A stretch of 18,315 nucleotides of DNA from JAFAHZ01 sp035656415 (GTDB taxonomy: Bacteria > Vulcanimicrobiota > Vulcanimicrobiia > Vulcanimicrobiales > Vulcanimicrobiaceae), in assembly GCA_035656415.1 (NCBI GenBank), contig DASRSM010000087.1, positions 1 to 18,315 of the forward strand, read 5' to 3'. A model generated the notes under the pieces. It was given only the letters and a program-made list of their open reading frames with translations, searched no databases and was not told where the DNA came from. This document shows, in pieces, positions 1 through 5,969 of this stretch. The translations under genes and the position numbers were made by a program. Each line of letters begins with the position of its first letter. Position 1 is the stretch's first letter.

Positions 1-94
1 CGGGATGAAGTCTATCGGCGGGCAGTCCAAATGACCCAGGCGGAATGACCCGATCCAGGTTTAGTATGAACGGGCCGCGGTAGAACGGAAACTG

Positions 95-331
95 GTGCTG
101 CTTTCGAAACAAATCGAGGGGCTTGCTTCCGATATTCAGCGGGAGGCGACGGAGAGACCCTACGTTCGTGCGCTCATACCGGGGCTATGCGAGGACCGCA
201 ATTTTTGGCAGATCATGCTCGAGATACTCGAGATCGTTCTCCATAGACGGGGATATCTGATCGTTAAACGGTCCATAGTTGAAGGAGTTATGGACGTTCC
301 ACCGAGCGAAAGAAAGGAGGCCGGTATTTAG
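95..331 (+). CDS. doubtful small hypothetical ORF (78 aa)
   Basis: I do not recognise this frame. It opens with GTG at 95 without a convincing ribosome binding site, and its stop codon lies inside the hairpin at 316-340, which argues against it being a real gene. The exactly codon-complementary frame on the minus strand is also open from about 329 down to the left edge except for one TAG at 187-185. That reading has a protein-like composition (for example HQFPFYRGPFILNLDRV near positions 95-45). The plus ORF may therefore be the shadow of a degraded or interrupted minus-strand gene, or neither frame may be coding. Nothing else can be supported in the first 360 bases apart from the hairpin. 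Confidence 0.15.
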   Translation: MLLSKQIEGLASDIQREATERPYVRALIPGLCEDRNFWQIMLEILEIVLHRRGYLIVKRSIVEGVMDVPPSERKEAGI

Positions 332-340
332 CCGGCCTCC
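316..340 (-). terminator. hairpin terminator after sigH
   Basis: A perfect 9-bp stem, GGAGGCCGG (316-324) with CCGGCCTCC (332-340), encloses a 7-nt loop. On the minus strand the stem is followed by TTTCTTTC, and it lies 21 bp after the stop codon of the sigma factor gene, so it most likely ends that transcript. The other flank (CCTTCTT) is also pyrimidine-rich, so it may act in both directions. Confidence 0.75.
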
Positions 341-360
341 CCTTCTTATCGCTATCGGCT

Positions 361-1008
361 CTATTGAAACTCGAACTCTGCGAGGTTCTTCTCGATCTTC
401 CGCTTCACGCGCTGTAGCGCGTTGTCGATCGACTTCACGTGGCGGCCGAGATCGCGCGCCATTTCCTGGTAGCTCTTGCCTTCCAAATACGATTCGAGCA
501 CTTGCGACTCCAGCTCCGACAGATTCTGCCGGATGCGCTGACGGATGTCGTCGGAAACTTCCTGCGTAACTACCAGCTCTTCGGGATCCGACGTCTTTTG
601 TGACGCCATGACGTCGAGCAGCGTGCGCTCGCTGTCTTCATCGTAGATCGGCTTGTTCAACGAGATGTACTGGTTGAGCGGAATGTGCTTCTGACGCGTC
701 GCGGTTTTGATCGCCGTAATGATCTGCCGGGTGATGCAGAGCTCGGCGAATGCCCGGAAGCTCGAGAGTTTGTCGGCCTTAAAGTCGCGCACGGCTTTAT
801 AGAGGCCGATCATACCTTCTTGGATGATGTCCTCGCGGTCCGCACCGATTAAGAAGTAGCTTTTGGCCTTGATTCGTACGAAGTTCTTGTATTTGTTGAG
901 GAGGAACTCCATCGCGAGGTTGTCGCCCGTTTTCGCGATGGCGACGAGCTCTTCGTCAGCCCGGTCGTGATATTCCACACCATCCGCAATGGGGTGGGTC
1001 ATTGCCAT
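361..1008 (-). CDS. sigH: RNA polymerase sigma factor, SigH (sigma-30) type
   Basis: A 215-aa sigma-70 family protein that directs RNA polymerase to a specific promoter class. Region 2 is very close to Bacillus SigH: SYFLIGADREDIIQEGMIGLYKA (about residues 50-72) and FAELCITRQIITAIKTATRQKHIPLN (about 87-112). Region 4 with its helix-turn-helix (SYQEMARDLGRHVKSIDNAL) fills the C-terminus. I chose ATG at 1008 because AAGG lies 8 nt upstream and because the promoter at 1080-1108 would start transcription near 1073, excluding the longer frame that opens at 1074. A second ATG at 1002 is possible. The gene keeps the Bacillus neighbourhood (cysE-cysS-rlmB-...-sigH), but two regulatory genes separate it from rlmB. 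In Bacillus SigH governs stationary phase, competence and sporulation entry; the regulon here cannot be read from the window. Confidence 0.93.
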   Translation of the reverse strand: MAMTHPIADGVEYHDRADEELVAIAKTGDNLAMEFLLNKYKNFVRIKAKSYFLIGADREDIIQEGMIGLYKAVRDFKADKLSSFRAFAELCITRQIITAIKTATRQKHIPLNQYISLNKPIYDEDSERTLLDVMASQKTSDPEELVVTQEVSDDIRQRIRQNLSELESQVLESYLEGKSYQEMARDLGRHVKSIDNALQRVKRKIEKNLAEFEFQ

Positions 1009-1079
1009 GTTGTCTGCCTTCTGGGTCCGTGTGCCGCATGCGCAGGCCGTGGCCCATCGGGCGCGGCACATCAACCGTG

Positions 1080-1108
1080 ATTATAGGAGGGCGCCCCTCC
1101 CGCGTCAA
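1080..1108 (-). promoter_or_regulatory. sigma-70 promoter of sigH with a palindrome in the spacer
   Basis: On the minus strand TTGACG (1108-1103), a 17-nt spacer and a perfect TATAAT (1085-1080) form a near-consensus housekeeping promoter, giving a predicted start near 1073 and a leader of about 65 nt. The spacer contains GGAGGGGCGCCCTCC (1100-1086), an inverted repeat with 6-bp arms and a 3-nt centre, placed where a bound regulator would block RNA polymerase. Confidence 0.75.
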
Positions 1109-1202
1109 GGACGAATTCAGGGGGCGTGCCCTTGACTCGGGTACCTGTGAAACCCTGGGTGGTCCTACCTGGGATTGTTGCGCGGTCTTCCATGGGATTG
1201 AA

Positions 1203-1217
1203 GGGGTGAAATACCCC
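1203..1217. repeat. short inverted repeat upstream of the MbcA-like gene
   Basis: GGGGT and ACCCC flank a GAAAT centre (15 bp in all), ending 20 bp before the ATG at 1238. It could be a small operator or a leader hairpin for the following gene. Arms this short can arise by chance. Confidence 0.3.
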
Positions 1218-1237
1218 GTGTAGGGAATACCGGAGCC

Positions 1238-1612
1238 ATGGTGCTGAACGATGTCGATTCGTATAACCATGCGATTTCGGTCCCACTCAAGCAGGTGGTG
1301 CAGGAGCTCATCGACGTTCTCGGCCCCACGGTTGTCGCGGCGATCGGCGGGGTGAACGAGACGCGGGCCGTCATGCAGTGGCTCAATGGCCGAAAACCCC
1401 AGCGCCCGCACGTTTTACGGTTCGCTCTGCAACTCGCCCGAATGATCGCACTCAAAGAAGACGTCACGATAATCCGTGCGTGGTTCCAGGGCACGAACCC
1501 GGGGCTCGAGGACCGCTCTCCGGCGTTGCTTTTGCGGAGCATGCCGCTGGGAGAAATTCAGGGACCTCTCATGGCGGCTGCGCGTACCTTTGCCGCTCGC
1601 GATGACGAGTAA
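1238..1612 (+). CDS. Xre/MbcA/ParS-type antitoxin-like protein (DUF2384-like)
   Basis: A 124-aa protein resembling Xre-family antitoxin-like proteins with a C-terminal MbcA/ParS/Xre toxin-binding segment. The N-terminal part (about residues 18-45, VVQELIDVLGPTVVAAIGGV) is a helical DNA-binding-like region. The C-terminal stretch RAWFQGTNPGLEDRSPALLL (about 81-100) fits the family pattern AWF-x-NP-x-L-x-x-x-xP. In paired systems the next gene encodes a RES-type toxin; none is present here, so this is an orphan that may work as a plain regulator. ATG 1238 has GGAG only 2 nt upstream; GTG 1241 would space it better (5 nt). It lies divergent from sigH and upstream of the STAS gene, in a spot that in Bacillus holds yacP. 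The family call is from motif memory and the partner is unknown. Confidence 0.6.
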   Translation: MVLNDVDSYNHAISVPLKQVVQELIDVLGPTVVAAIGGVNETRAVMQWLNGRKPQRPHVLRFALQLARMIALKEDVTIIRAWFQGTNPGLEDRSPALLLRSMPLGEIQGPLMAAARTFAARDDE

Positions 1613-1680
1613 AATCACGCCACGATGCTCGCCCAGTTTTACGGAGCGTTAGGCCCTTCACATCCCAGCCGGTATCACCA

Positions 1681-1709
1681 TTGCAACGTCGCGCTTTACC
1701 CCTCATACT
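1681..1709 (+). promoter_or_regulatory. possible promoter of the STAS gene
   Basis: TTGCAA (1681-1686), 17 nt and CATACT (1704-1709) each match four of six consensus bases. A start 7 nt downstream would fall at the A of ATG 1717, which would make the mRNA leaderless; no Shine-Dalgarno sequence is visible before the ATG. Confidence 0.35.
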
Positions 1710-1716
1710 TATGACT

Positions 1717-2088
1717 ATGAAAGCACCCCAGGGGGCGCCCACCCATAAAGAGCTGTTGATTGCGGCCTTCATCCGCGAGGAGGATCCGCGCGGCCGCATC
1801 CTCCACGTTTTAGGTGAAGTCGACCTTTCCAATGCCGACGAGTTTCAGAGCGCGGTTCTCGAAGTCGCAAAGGGAGCGGGCAACGTCATCGTCGATCTAA
1901 CCGCCTGCACGTACATGGATTCGAGCGGCTTGCGCGTGCTGGCGATCGCGCACAAAACGATCGACGATCGCCTCCGCGTCGTAGTCCCCAGAAACGGGTC
2001 CGTTCACCGCATCTTCGAGATTACGGGTCTCGCCGAGCAGTTGAACGCGTGCGAGAACGTTGACGCAGCGCTTCGTACGCGAGAATAG
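1717..2088 (+). CDS. STAS-domain anti-sigma-factor antagonist (SpoIIAA/RsbV type)
   Basis: A 123-aa single STAS domain protein. The frame shows the family pattern: a strand with GEVDLSNADEF (about residues 33-43), the strand VIVDLTACTYMD, and the phosphorylation loop DSSGLRVL at 68-75. Ser69 matches the serine that the cognate anti-sigma kinase phosphorylates in SpoIIAA/RsbV. In partner switching the unphosphorylated protein captures the anti-sigma factor and frees the sigma factor. No kinase or phosphatase gene is in the window. Start choice: ATG 1717 (or 1711); a TTG at 1681 would extend the frame over a candidate promoter. Its last 68 bp overlap the end of rlmB on the other strand. Its place between rlmB and sigH suggests, but does not show, a link to that sigma factor. 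Confidence 0.88.
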   Translation: MKAPQGAPTHKELLIAAFIREEDPRGRILHVLGEVDLSNADEFQSAVLEVAKGAGNVIVDLTACTYMDSSGLRVLAIAHKTIDDRLRVVVPRNGSVHRIFEITGLAEQLNACENVDAALRTRE

Positions 2089-2842
2089 CGAACGCCACCG
2101 ACGCGTTGAGCGACTCCATCTTACCGTGCATGGGAATACGCACGAGATAATCGCACTCGCGTTTGACGAGCGGCGCTAAGCCGCTGCCTTCGGCGCCGAG
2201 CACCAGCGCCAAATCCACGGTCATGTCCGCCTTGCTCATCTCAATCGAAGCCGGGCCGGCATCGGCTCCTGCGATCCAAATGCCGCTCTTCTTCATCACC
2301 CGAATCGCATCGGCCACGTTGGCGACTCGCGCAATAGGAAGATGCGCCGCGGCTCCCGCTGCCGCTTTACGTACCGTCGCGTTCATGCCGGCCGATCGGC
2401 GTTCCGGCAAAAGGAGGGCGTCGGCGCCGGCAGCCTCGGCGGTGCGAACGATAGCGCCGACGTTGTGCGGATCGGTGAGATGATCCAGCACGACGAAGAA
2501 CCGCGGCGAACCGTCACGGCGCGGCGCGCCAAGCACATCGTGAAGGGAGCGATATTGAAACGGCTCGCCCACGGCCACGACCCCCTGGTGCGCCTTGAAC
2601 GGAAACTGCGCGAAAAACGATCGATCGTCGAACCGCACGGGAACGTTGAGTTCTTTCGCCTGTCCCAGCAGCTGCCGCAACATCGCGTCCTTCTTCCGAT
2701 CGGACGCGACGTGAATCGCGCGCAAACGCTCTCCGGCCGCCAACGACTCTTCGATGGCGTGAATGCCGTAGACGACGTCGTCGAAGTCGAAGCGCGTTCG
2801 CAGACTGCCGCGGCGCCTTACTGGCTGACGGTGACGGTCCAC
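2021..2842 (-). CDS. rlmB: 23S rRNA 2'-O-methyltransferase, RlmB/TrmH family (SPOUT)
   Basis: A 273-aa protein expected to methylate the ribose 2'-OH of a guanosine in domain V of 23S rRNA (G2251 in E. coli) using S-adenosylmethionine. The N-terminal substrate-binding part reads YGIHAIEESLAAG. The SPOUT knot motifs are all present: LDHLTDPHNVGAIVRTAEAAG (motif 1), LVLGAEGSGL (motif 2) and IPMHGKMESLNASVA (motif 3). GTG at 2842 is preferred: AAGGAAGG lies 6 nt upstream, overlapping the last 25 bp of cysS, whereas the longer ATG frame from 2881 runs further into cysS. The family core ends at AYEALRQR; the last eleven residues are read through the antisense of the STAS gene, giving a 68-bp convergent overlap. 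In Bacillus mrnC lies between cysS and rlmB; it is absent here. Confidence 0.92.
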   Translation of the reverse strand: MDRHRQPVRRRGSLRTRFDFDDVVYGIHAIEESLAAGERLRAIHVASDRKKDAMLRQLLGQAKELNVPVRFDDRSFFAQFPFKAHQGVVAVGEPFQYRSLHDVLGAPRRDGSPRFFVVLDHLTDPHNVGAIVRTAEAAGADALLLPERRSAGMNATVRKAAAGAAAHLPIARVANVADAIRVMKKSGIWIAGADAGPASIEMSKADMTVDLALVLGAEGSGLAPLVKRECDYLVRIPMHGKMESLNASVAFAILAYEALRQRSRTRSTARRDP

Positions 2843-4233
2843 GTCGTACCTTCCTTCGAGTCCTTGAGTTCGACACCGCACGCCAGCAACGCGTCGCGCA
2901 GCCGGTCGGACGCCGCCCAGTCCTTACGCGCACGGGCTTCGCCGCGCAACGCGATCACGCGCTCGATCGCGGCTTGTGGTGTCGCACCGTTGAACGACGG
3001 GTCTTTAACGGCGTCACTCAAGCGGTCAACGAAGTCCGGCGGTAACTCCCCTCTCGGTTGTTCGACCCACGACGAATTGGGTTCGATACCGAGCAGCGCG
3101 AGCGCTTCCGTAAACGTCTCGAGCGACGCCGTTTTATCGCCCAGCACTTCGGCAAGCGCAACGGCGGTGTTCATATCGTCGTCGAGCGCTGCCTCGATCT
3201 TCGAAAGCAACGTCGTGTTCCCCGCATCTCTCCGTTCGCCGGCGCGAAGCGCGCGATACGTTCGTCTGAGTTGGCGCAGCATGACGGCGGCCGCGGCGAT
3301 CGACCCTTCGGTGAAGTTCATGACTTTGCGATAACCCGTCTGCAGAAAGAGTAGACGTATCGCTTGCGGGTCGTGACGCTGCAACAGCTCCGAAAGGGGC
3401 TCGAAGTTGCCCAGCGACTTCGACATCTTGCGGTTGTCGAACAGCAGCAGGCCGCCATGCACCCAAACGTTGGCCATCGGGGGCCGCTCCATGAGCGGCT
3501 CGCTTTGCGCGATTTCGTTCTCGTGATGCGGAAAGATCAGATCGGCGCCGCCGCCGTGGATGTCGAATCCGAGCCCATCCGGGTCGAGCAGCGCGTGCGA
3601 CATCGCCGAGCACTCGATGTGCCAACCGGGCCGGCCGTCGCCGTAGGGCGCAAACGGCCACTTGGGCTCGCCGGGCTTCGCAAACTTCCAAAGCGCGAAA
3701 TCAAGCGGATCTTCTTTCTGTTCGTCCACTTCGACGCGCGCCCCGGATTCGAGCTCGTCGATGTTGCGATTGGCAAGCTTACCATAGTTCGGAAACGTCG
3801 AAACGCGATAGTACATGCCGTCGGCGGTCGCGTAAGCGTGGCCGCGATCGATCAGCTCGCGTATCATCGTCTGAATCGGCTCGATGTAGTGCGTCGCGTA
3901 CGGCTCGTGGTCGTAGTCGCGCACGCCGAGCGCGCGCATCGAGTTTTTGAACTCGCCGTAGTAACGGTCGATGACGGCGTGGTAGTCCTGGCCCGTCGCC
4001 TGTCCTTCGCGGATGCTGCGATCGTCGATGTCGGTGACGTTCTGCACGTACGTGACGCGATAGCCTTTATGCGTCAGGTAGCGTCGCAGCACGTCGAAGA
4101 ACAGAAACGAGCGCGCGTGACCCAAGTGCGCTTGCGCCGACGGCGTCATACCGCACACGTAGACGCGCACTTCGCCGTCGCGCAGCGGGGTGAATTCCTC
4201 AACGGAACGCGTTCGAGTATTATACAGTTTCAC
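2818..4233 (-). CDS. cysS: cysteinyl-tRNA synthetase
   Basis: Class I aminoacyl-tRNA synthetase of 471 aa, normal for the family, charging tRNA-Cys in the cytoplasm. Visible landmarks are the zinc ligand Cys27 in VYVCGMTP, the HIGH-type signature HLGH at 36-39, further zinc-site residues in WHIECSAMS and in FPHHENEIAQSE, and the KMSKS loop in RKMSKSLGNF. The C-terminal helical tRNA-binding part ends with a DALRR-like segment. GTG 4233 is chosen because the protein then begins VKLYNTRTR as in the family, 7 nt after the cysE stop; a TTG at 4299 would extend it by 22 unlike residues inside cysE. The site has little Shine-Dalgarno character, so translation probably relies on coupling to cysE. It makes a functional pair with cysE: cysteine precursor synthesis and cysteine charging. 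Confidence 0.96.
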   Translation of the reverse strand: MKLYNTRTRSVEEFTPLRDGEVRVYVCGMTPSAQAHLGHARSFLFFDVLRRYLTHKGYRVTYVQNVTDIDDRSIREGQATGQDYHAVIDRYYGEFKNSMRALGVRDYDHEPYATHYIEPIQTMIRELIDRGHAYATADGMYYRVSTFPNYGKLANRNIDELESGARVEVDEQKEDPLDFALWKFAKPGEPKWPFAPYGDGRPGWHIECSAMSHALLDPDGLGFDIHGGGADLIFPHHENEIAQSEPLMERPPMANVWVHGGLLLFDNRKMSKSLGNFEPLSELLQRHDPQAIRLLFLQTGYRKVMNFTEGSIAAAAVMLRQLRRTYRALRAGERRDAGNTTLLSKIEAALDDDMNTAVALAEVLGDKTASLETFTEALALLGIEPNSSWVEQPRGELPPDFVDRLSDAVKDPSFNGATPQAAIERVIALRGEARARKDWAASDRLRDALLACGVELKDSKEGTTWTVTVSQ

Positions 4234-4240
4234 TAGGAAC

Positions 4241-4930
4241 TTAAATGACCCAGCTCCACGCTTCGGCTTGCTCGCCGTCGCCCTGCTCGAGTTCGGCAAC
4301 GCGGTGCTCCAGCGCGTCGATCGTGCGATTTAGGCGAGCGATCGCGTCGGCGTTCGGATCGGGCATCTCGACCTGCGGTCGATCGGGAACGGCGCGAAAC
4401 GGTTTTCCGTCTTGCGCGACGATTCGCGCCGGAACGCCGACGACCGTAGCGTTGGCAGGCACGTCTTTCACGACGACCGAGCCGCCGCCGACCTTCACGT
4501 TGTCGCCGAGCTTGATCGCGCCCAGTACCGCGGCGTTTACGCCGACGGTCACGTTGCGTCCGAGGGTCGGGTGGCGCTTTCCGTGCGTCAGACTCGTACC
4601 GCCCAAGGTCACGCCCTGGTAGATCGTGCAGCCGTCGCCGACCTCGGCAGTCTCTCCGATGACCACGCCCATACCGTGATCGATGAACACGCCTCTACCG
4701 ATCTCGGCGCCCGGGTGAATCTCGATGCCCGTAAAGAAGCGAACCGCCTGCGCCAAAAAGCGCGGCAATAGCGGTAGCCCCGCGCGATAGAGCGGATGAA
4801 TCAGCCGGTGCGCGACGACCGCATGGAAGCCCGGATACGACAACACGACGTCGAGCCAGCCGCGTGAGGCCGGATCGCGGTCGAGGGGCGCTCGGAGGTC
4901 CTCCAAGAACGTCGCCACGGGATTGCCCAT
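4241..4930 (-). CDS. cysE: serine O-acetyltransferase
   Basis: A 229-aa left-handed beta-helix acetyltransferase that makes O-acetylserine from serine and acetyl-CoA, the committed step of cysteine synthesis. After an alpha-helical N-terminus (about 1-65) come hexapeptide repeats with the active-site region DHGMGVVIGETA (Asp84, His85) and the loop GGTSLTHGKRHPT (His116, His120), then GGGSVVVKDVPANATVVGVPARIV. It is the short Bacillus-type form. After the beta-helix, where many homologues end, a tail of about 45 residues contains a heptad-like segment (IARLNRTIDALEHRVAELEQ) that may be a coiled coil. ATG 4930 has AGGA 9 nt upstream and lies 11 nt after the preceding gene; a TTG at 4936 is less well spaced. 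The conserved Bacillus order gltX-cysE-cysS is kept. Confidence 0.95.
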   Translation of the reverse strand: MGNPVATFLEDLRAPLDRDPASRGWLDVVLSYPGFHAVVAHRLIHPLYRAGLPLLPRFLAQAVRFFTGIEIHPGAEIGRGVFIDHGMGVVIGETAEVGDGCTIYQGVTLGGTSLTHGKRHPTLGRNVTVGVNAAVLGAIKLGDNVKVGGGSVVVKDVPANATVVGVPARIVAQDGKPFRAVPDRPQVEMPDPNADAIARLNRTIDALEHRVAELEQGDGEQAEAWSWVI

Positions 4931-4941
4931 ACTCAAGTATC

Positions 4942-5496
4942 CTAACCCGTCTCGTCAACGCCGGGTTTTTTACCCTTGATCGGTTCGAACGGCTCGCCGC
5001 CCGGGCCGTACTTAATCGGCTCGAGGCCGCGGCCGTGGAGCAATCGCGAGTTGACGGCTCCGATCCGGATCAAGATGCGGTCGTGCCCCAGCAGGGGGAA
5101 GAGCAGTTCCAGCGGCGGTCCGTCCTTCGCACCGCTCAGCGCCACGCGCAAAGCGGCGAACGCGTCGGCGGCGCTTATTCCAAACTCCGCAGCGATGACC
5201 GGCACGTCGTGTTCCAGCGGCAGACCGCGCAGCTCTGCTTGATGATCGACGTACTGGCCCACCGAGTCGAGAAAATACAGAACGTCGCGCGAGCGCAGAC
5301 GTTCGAGTTCGAGCGCGGGAATGACGCACGACTCGGCGCGCAGCGCGGCGACGTACGGTTTTGCGTCGTCGACGTTTTGGATTTGCGCGCCGTACGCTTC
5401 GAGGAACGAGTCGATCCAGCGCAACGCCGCCGGCGGTGCGGGATCTTCGAGAATGCCCCAGCGCTGCATCGCGCGGGCCAGCTCGTCGCGAGTCAT
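4942..5496 (-). CDS. stand-alone anticodon-binding domain of glutamyl-tRNA synthetase (gltX remnant)
   Basis: A 184-aa protein resembling only the C-terminal, helical anticodon-binding part of bacterial GluRS. The clearest match is ALRVALSGAKDGPPLELLFPLLGHDRILIRI (about residues 122-152), against the GluRS pattern LRVALTG-x-x-x-SPPLFE-x-x-x-LLG. An upstream helical stretch (YVAALRAESCVIPALELERL) also fits. The Rossmann catalytic part with HIGH and KMSKS motifs is absent, and no room remains for it. The gene sits exactly where gltX lies in Bacillus (ispF-gltX-cysE). Its ATG overlaps the ispF stop as ATGA, so it is translationally coupled and intact. A C-terminal tail (GRGLEPIKYGPGGEPFEPIK) lies beyond the usual GluRS end. 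A longer frame from 5733 is ispF antiframe noise. It may be half of a split GluRS, a tRNA-binding factor, or a relic; I cannot tell which. Confidence 0.72.
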   Translation of the reverse strand: MTRDELARAMQRWGILEDPAPPAALRWIDSFLEAYGAQIQNVDDAKPYVAALRAESCVIPALELERLRSRDVLYFLDSVGQYVDHQAELRGLPLEHDVPVIAAEFGISAADAFAALRVALSGAKDGPPLELLFPLLGHDRILIRIGAVNSRLLHGRGLEPIKYGPGGEPFEPIKGKKPGVDETG

Positions 5497-5969
5497 TTTG
5501 CGTCGTCGAGCAATGCGACGGCGTAGACCGCGATGCCGGTGCCGTCGCCGGTATATCCCATGCCTTCGCTCGTTTTGGCTTTGACGCTGACCGCGTCGAC
5601 GTCCAGCGATAACCGCGTCGCCACGCTCTCGCGCATCGCCGCGATAAACGGCGCGAGCTTCGGACGGTCGACGACGATCGTGGCATCGACGTTGATCACG
5701 CGAAAACCGGCATCCCTGACGTCGTCCGCGCACCGCGAGAGCAACTGCATCGAATCGGCGTCCTTCCAGCGCGGATCGGTATCGGGGAAGCGGCCGCCCA
5801 AATCGCCGAGCGCCGCGGCGCCGAGAATCGCATCCGCAAGCGCGTGCGCCAAAACGTCGGCGTCGGAATGTCCCAACGCGCCGTACTCAAACGGCACGCG
5901 CACCCCGCCCAAGATCAACTCGCGTCCTTCGACGAGCTTATGCGCATCGAATCCGTGTCCGACTCTCAT
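5493..5969 (-). CDS. ispF: 2-C-methyl-D-erythritol 2,4-cyclodiphosphate synthase
   Basis: A 158-aa enzyme of the MEP isoprenoid pathway, forming MEcPP with release of CMP, normally a homotrimer. Metal ligands Asp8 and His10 (GFDAHKL) and His42 (HSDADVLAHALADA) are present. So are the substrate loop GRFPDTDPRWKDADS (59-73) and the cytidine-binding motif KAKTSEGMGYTG (130-141). Length is typical. The ATG overlaps the ispD stop (ATGA), and its own stop overlaps the next ATG in the same manner, so translation is coupled through three genes. Confidence 0.97.
   Translation of the reverse strand: MRVGHGFDAHKLVEGRELILGGVRVPFEYGALGHSDADVLAHALADAILGAAALGDLGGRFPDTDPRWKDADSMQLLSRCADDVRDAGFRVINVDATIVVDRPKLAPFIAAMRESVATRLSLDVDAVSVKAKTSEGMGYTGDGTGIAVYAVALLDDAK

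Noticed and set aside
1132..1160. TTGACT on the plus strand as a promoter for the MbcA-like gene
   Set aside because: No -10-like hexamer lies at 15-19 nt downstream, so a promoter cannot be supported.
2342..3334. 330-aa plus-strand ORF across the rlmB-cysS junction
   Set aside because: It spans two confident minus-strand genes and has low-complexity Ser/Ala stretches typical of antisense frames.
4218..4223. TATAAT on the minus strand at the start of cysS
   Set aside because: It lies inside the cysS coding start, with no acceptable -35 at 16-18 nt; it encodes the conserved KLYNT segment.
3364..4236. 290-aa plus-strand ORF antisense to cysS
   Set aside because: It is the mirror frame of a GC-rich gene, Arg- and Val-rich, without motifs, while cysS on the other strand has all its family motifs.
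5497..5733. N-terminal extension of the GluRS-domain gene
   Set aside because: The extra 79 residues are almost all Arg-rich and fall within ispF in another frame; the ATGA start at 5496 is far better.
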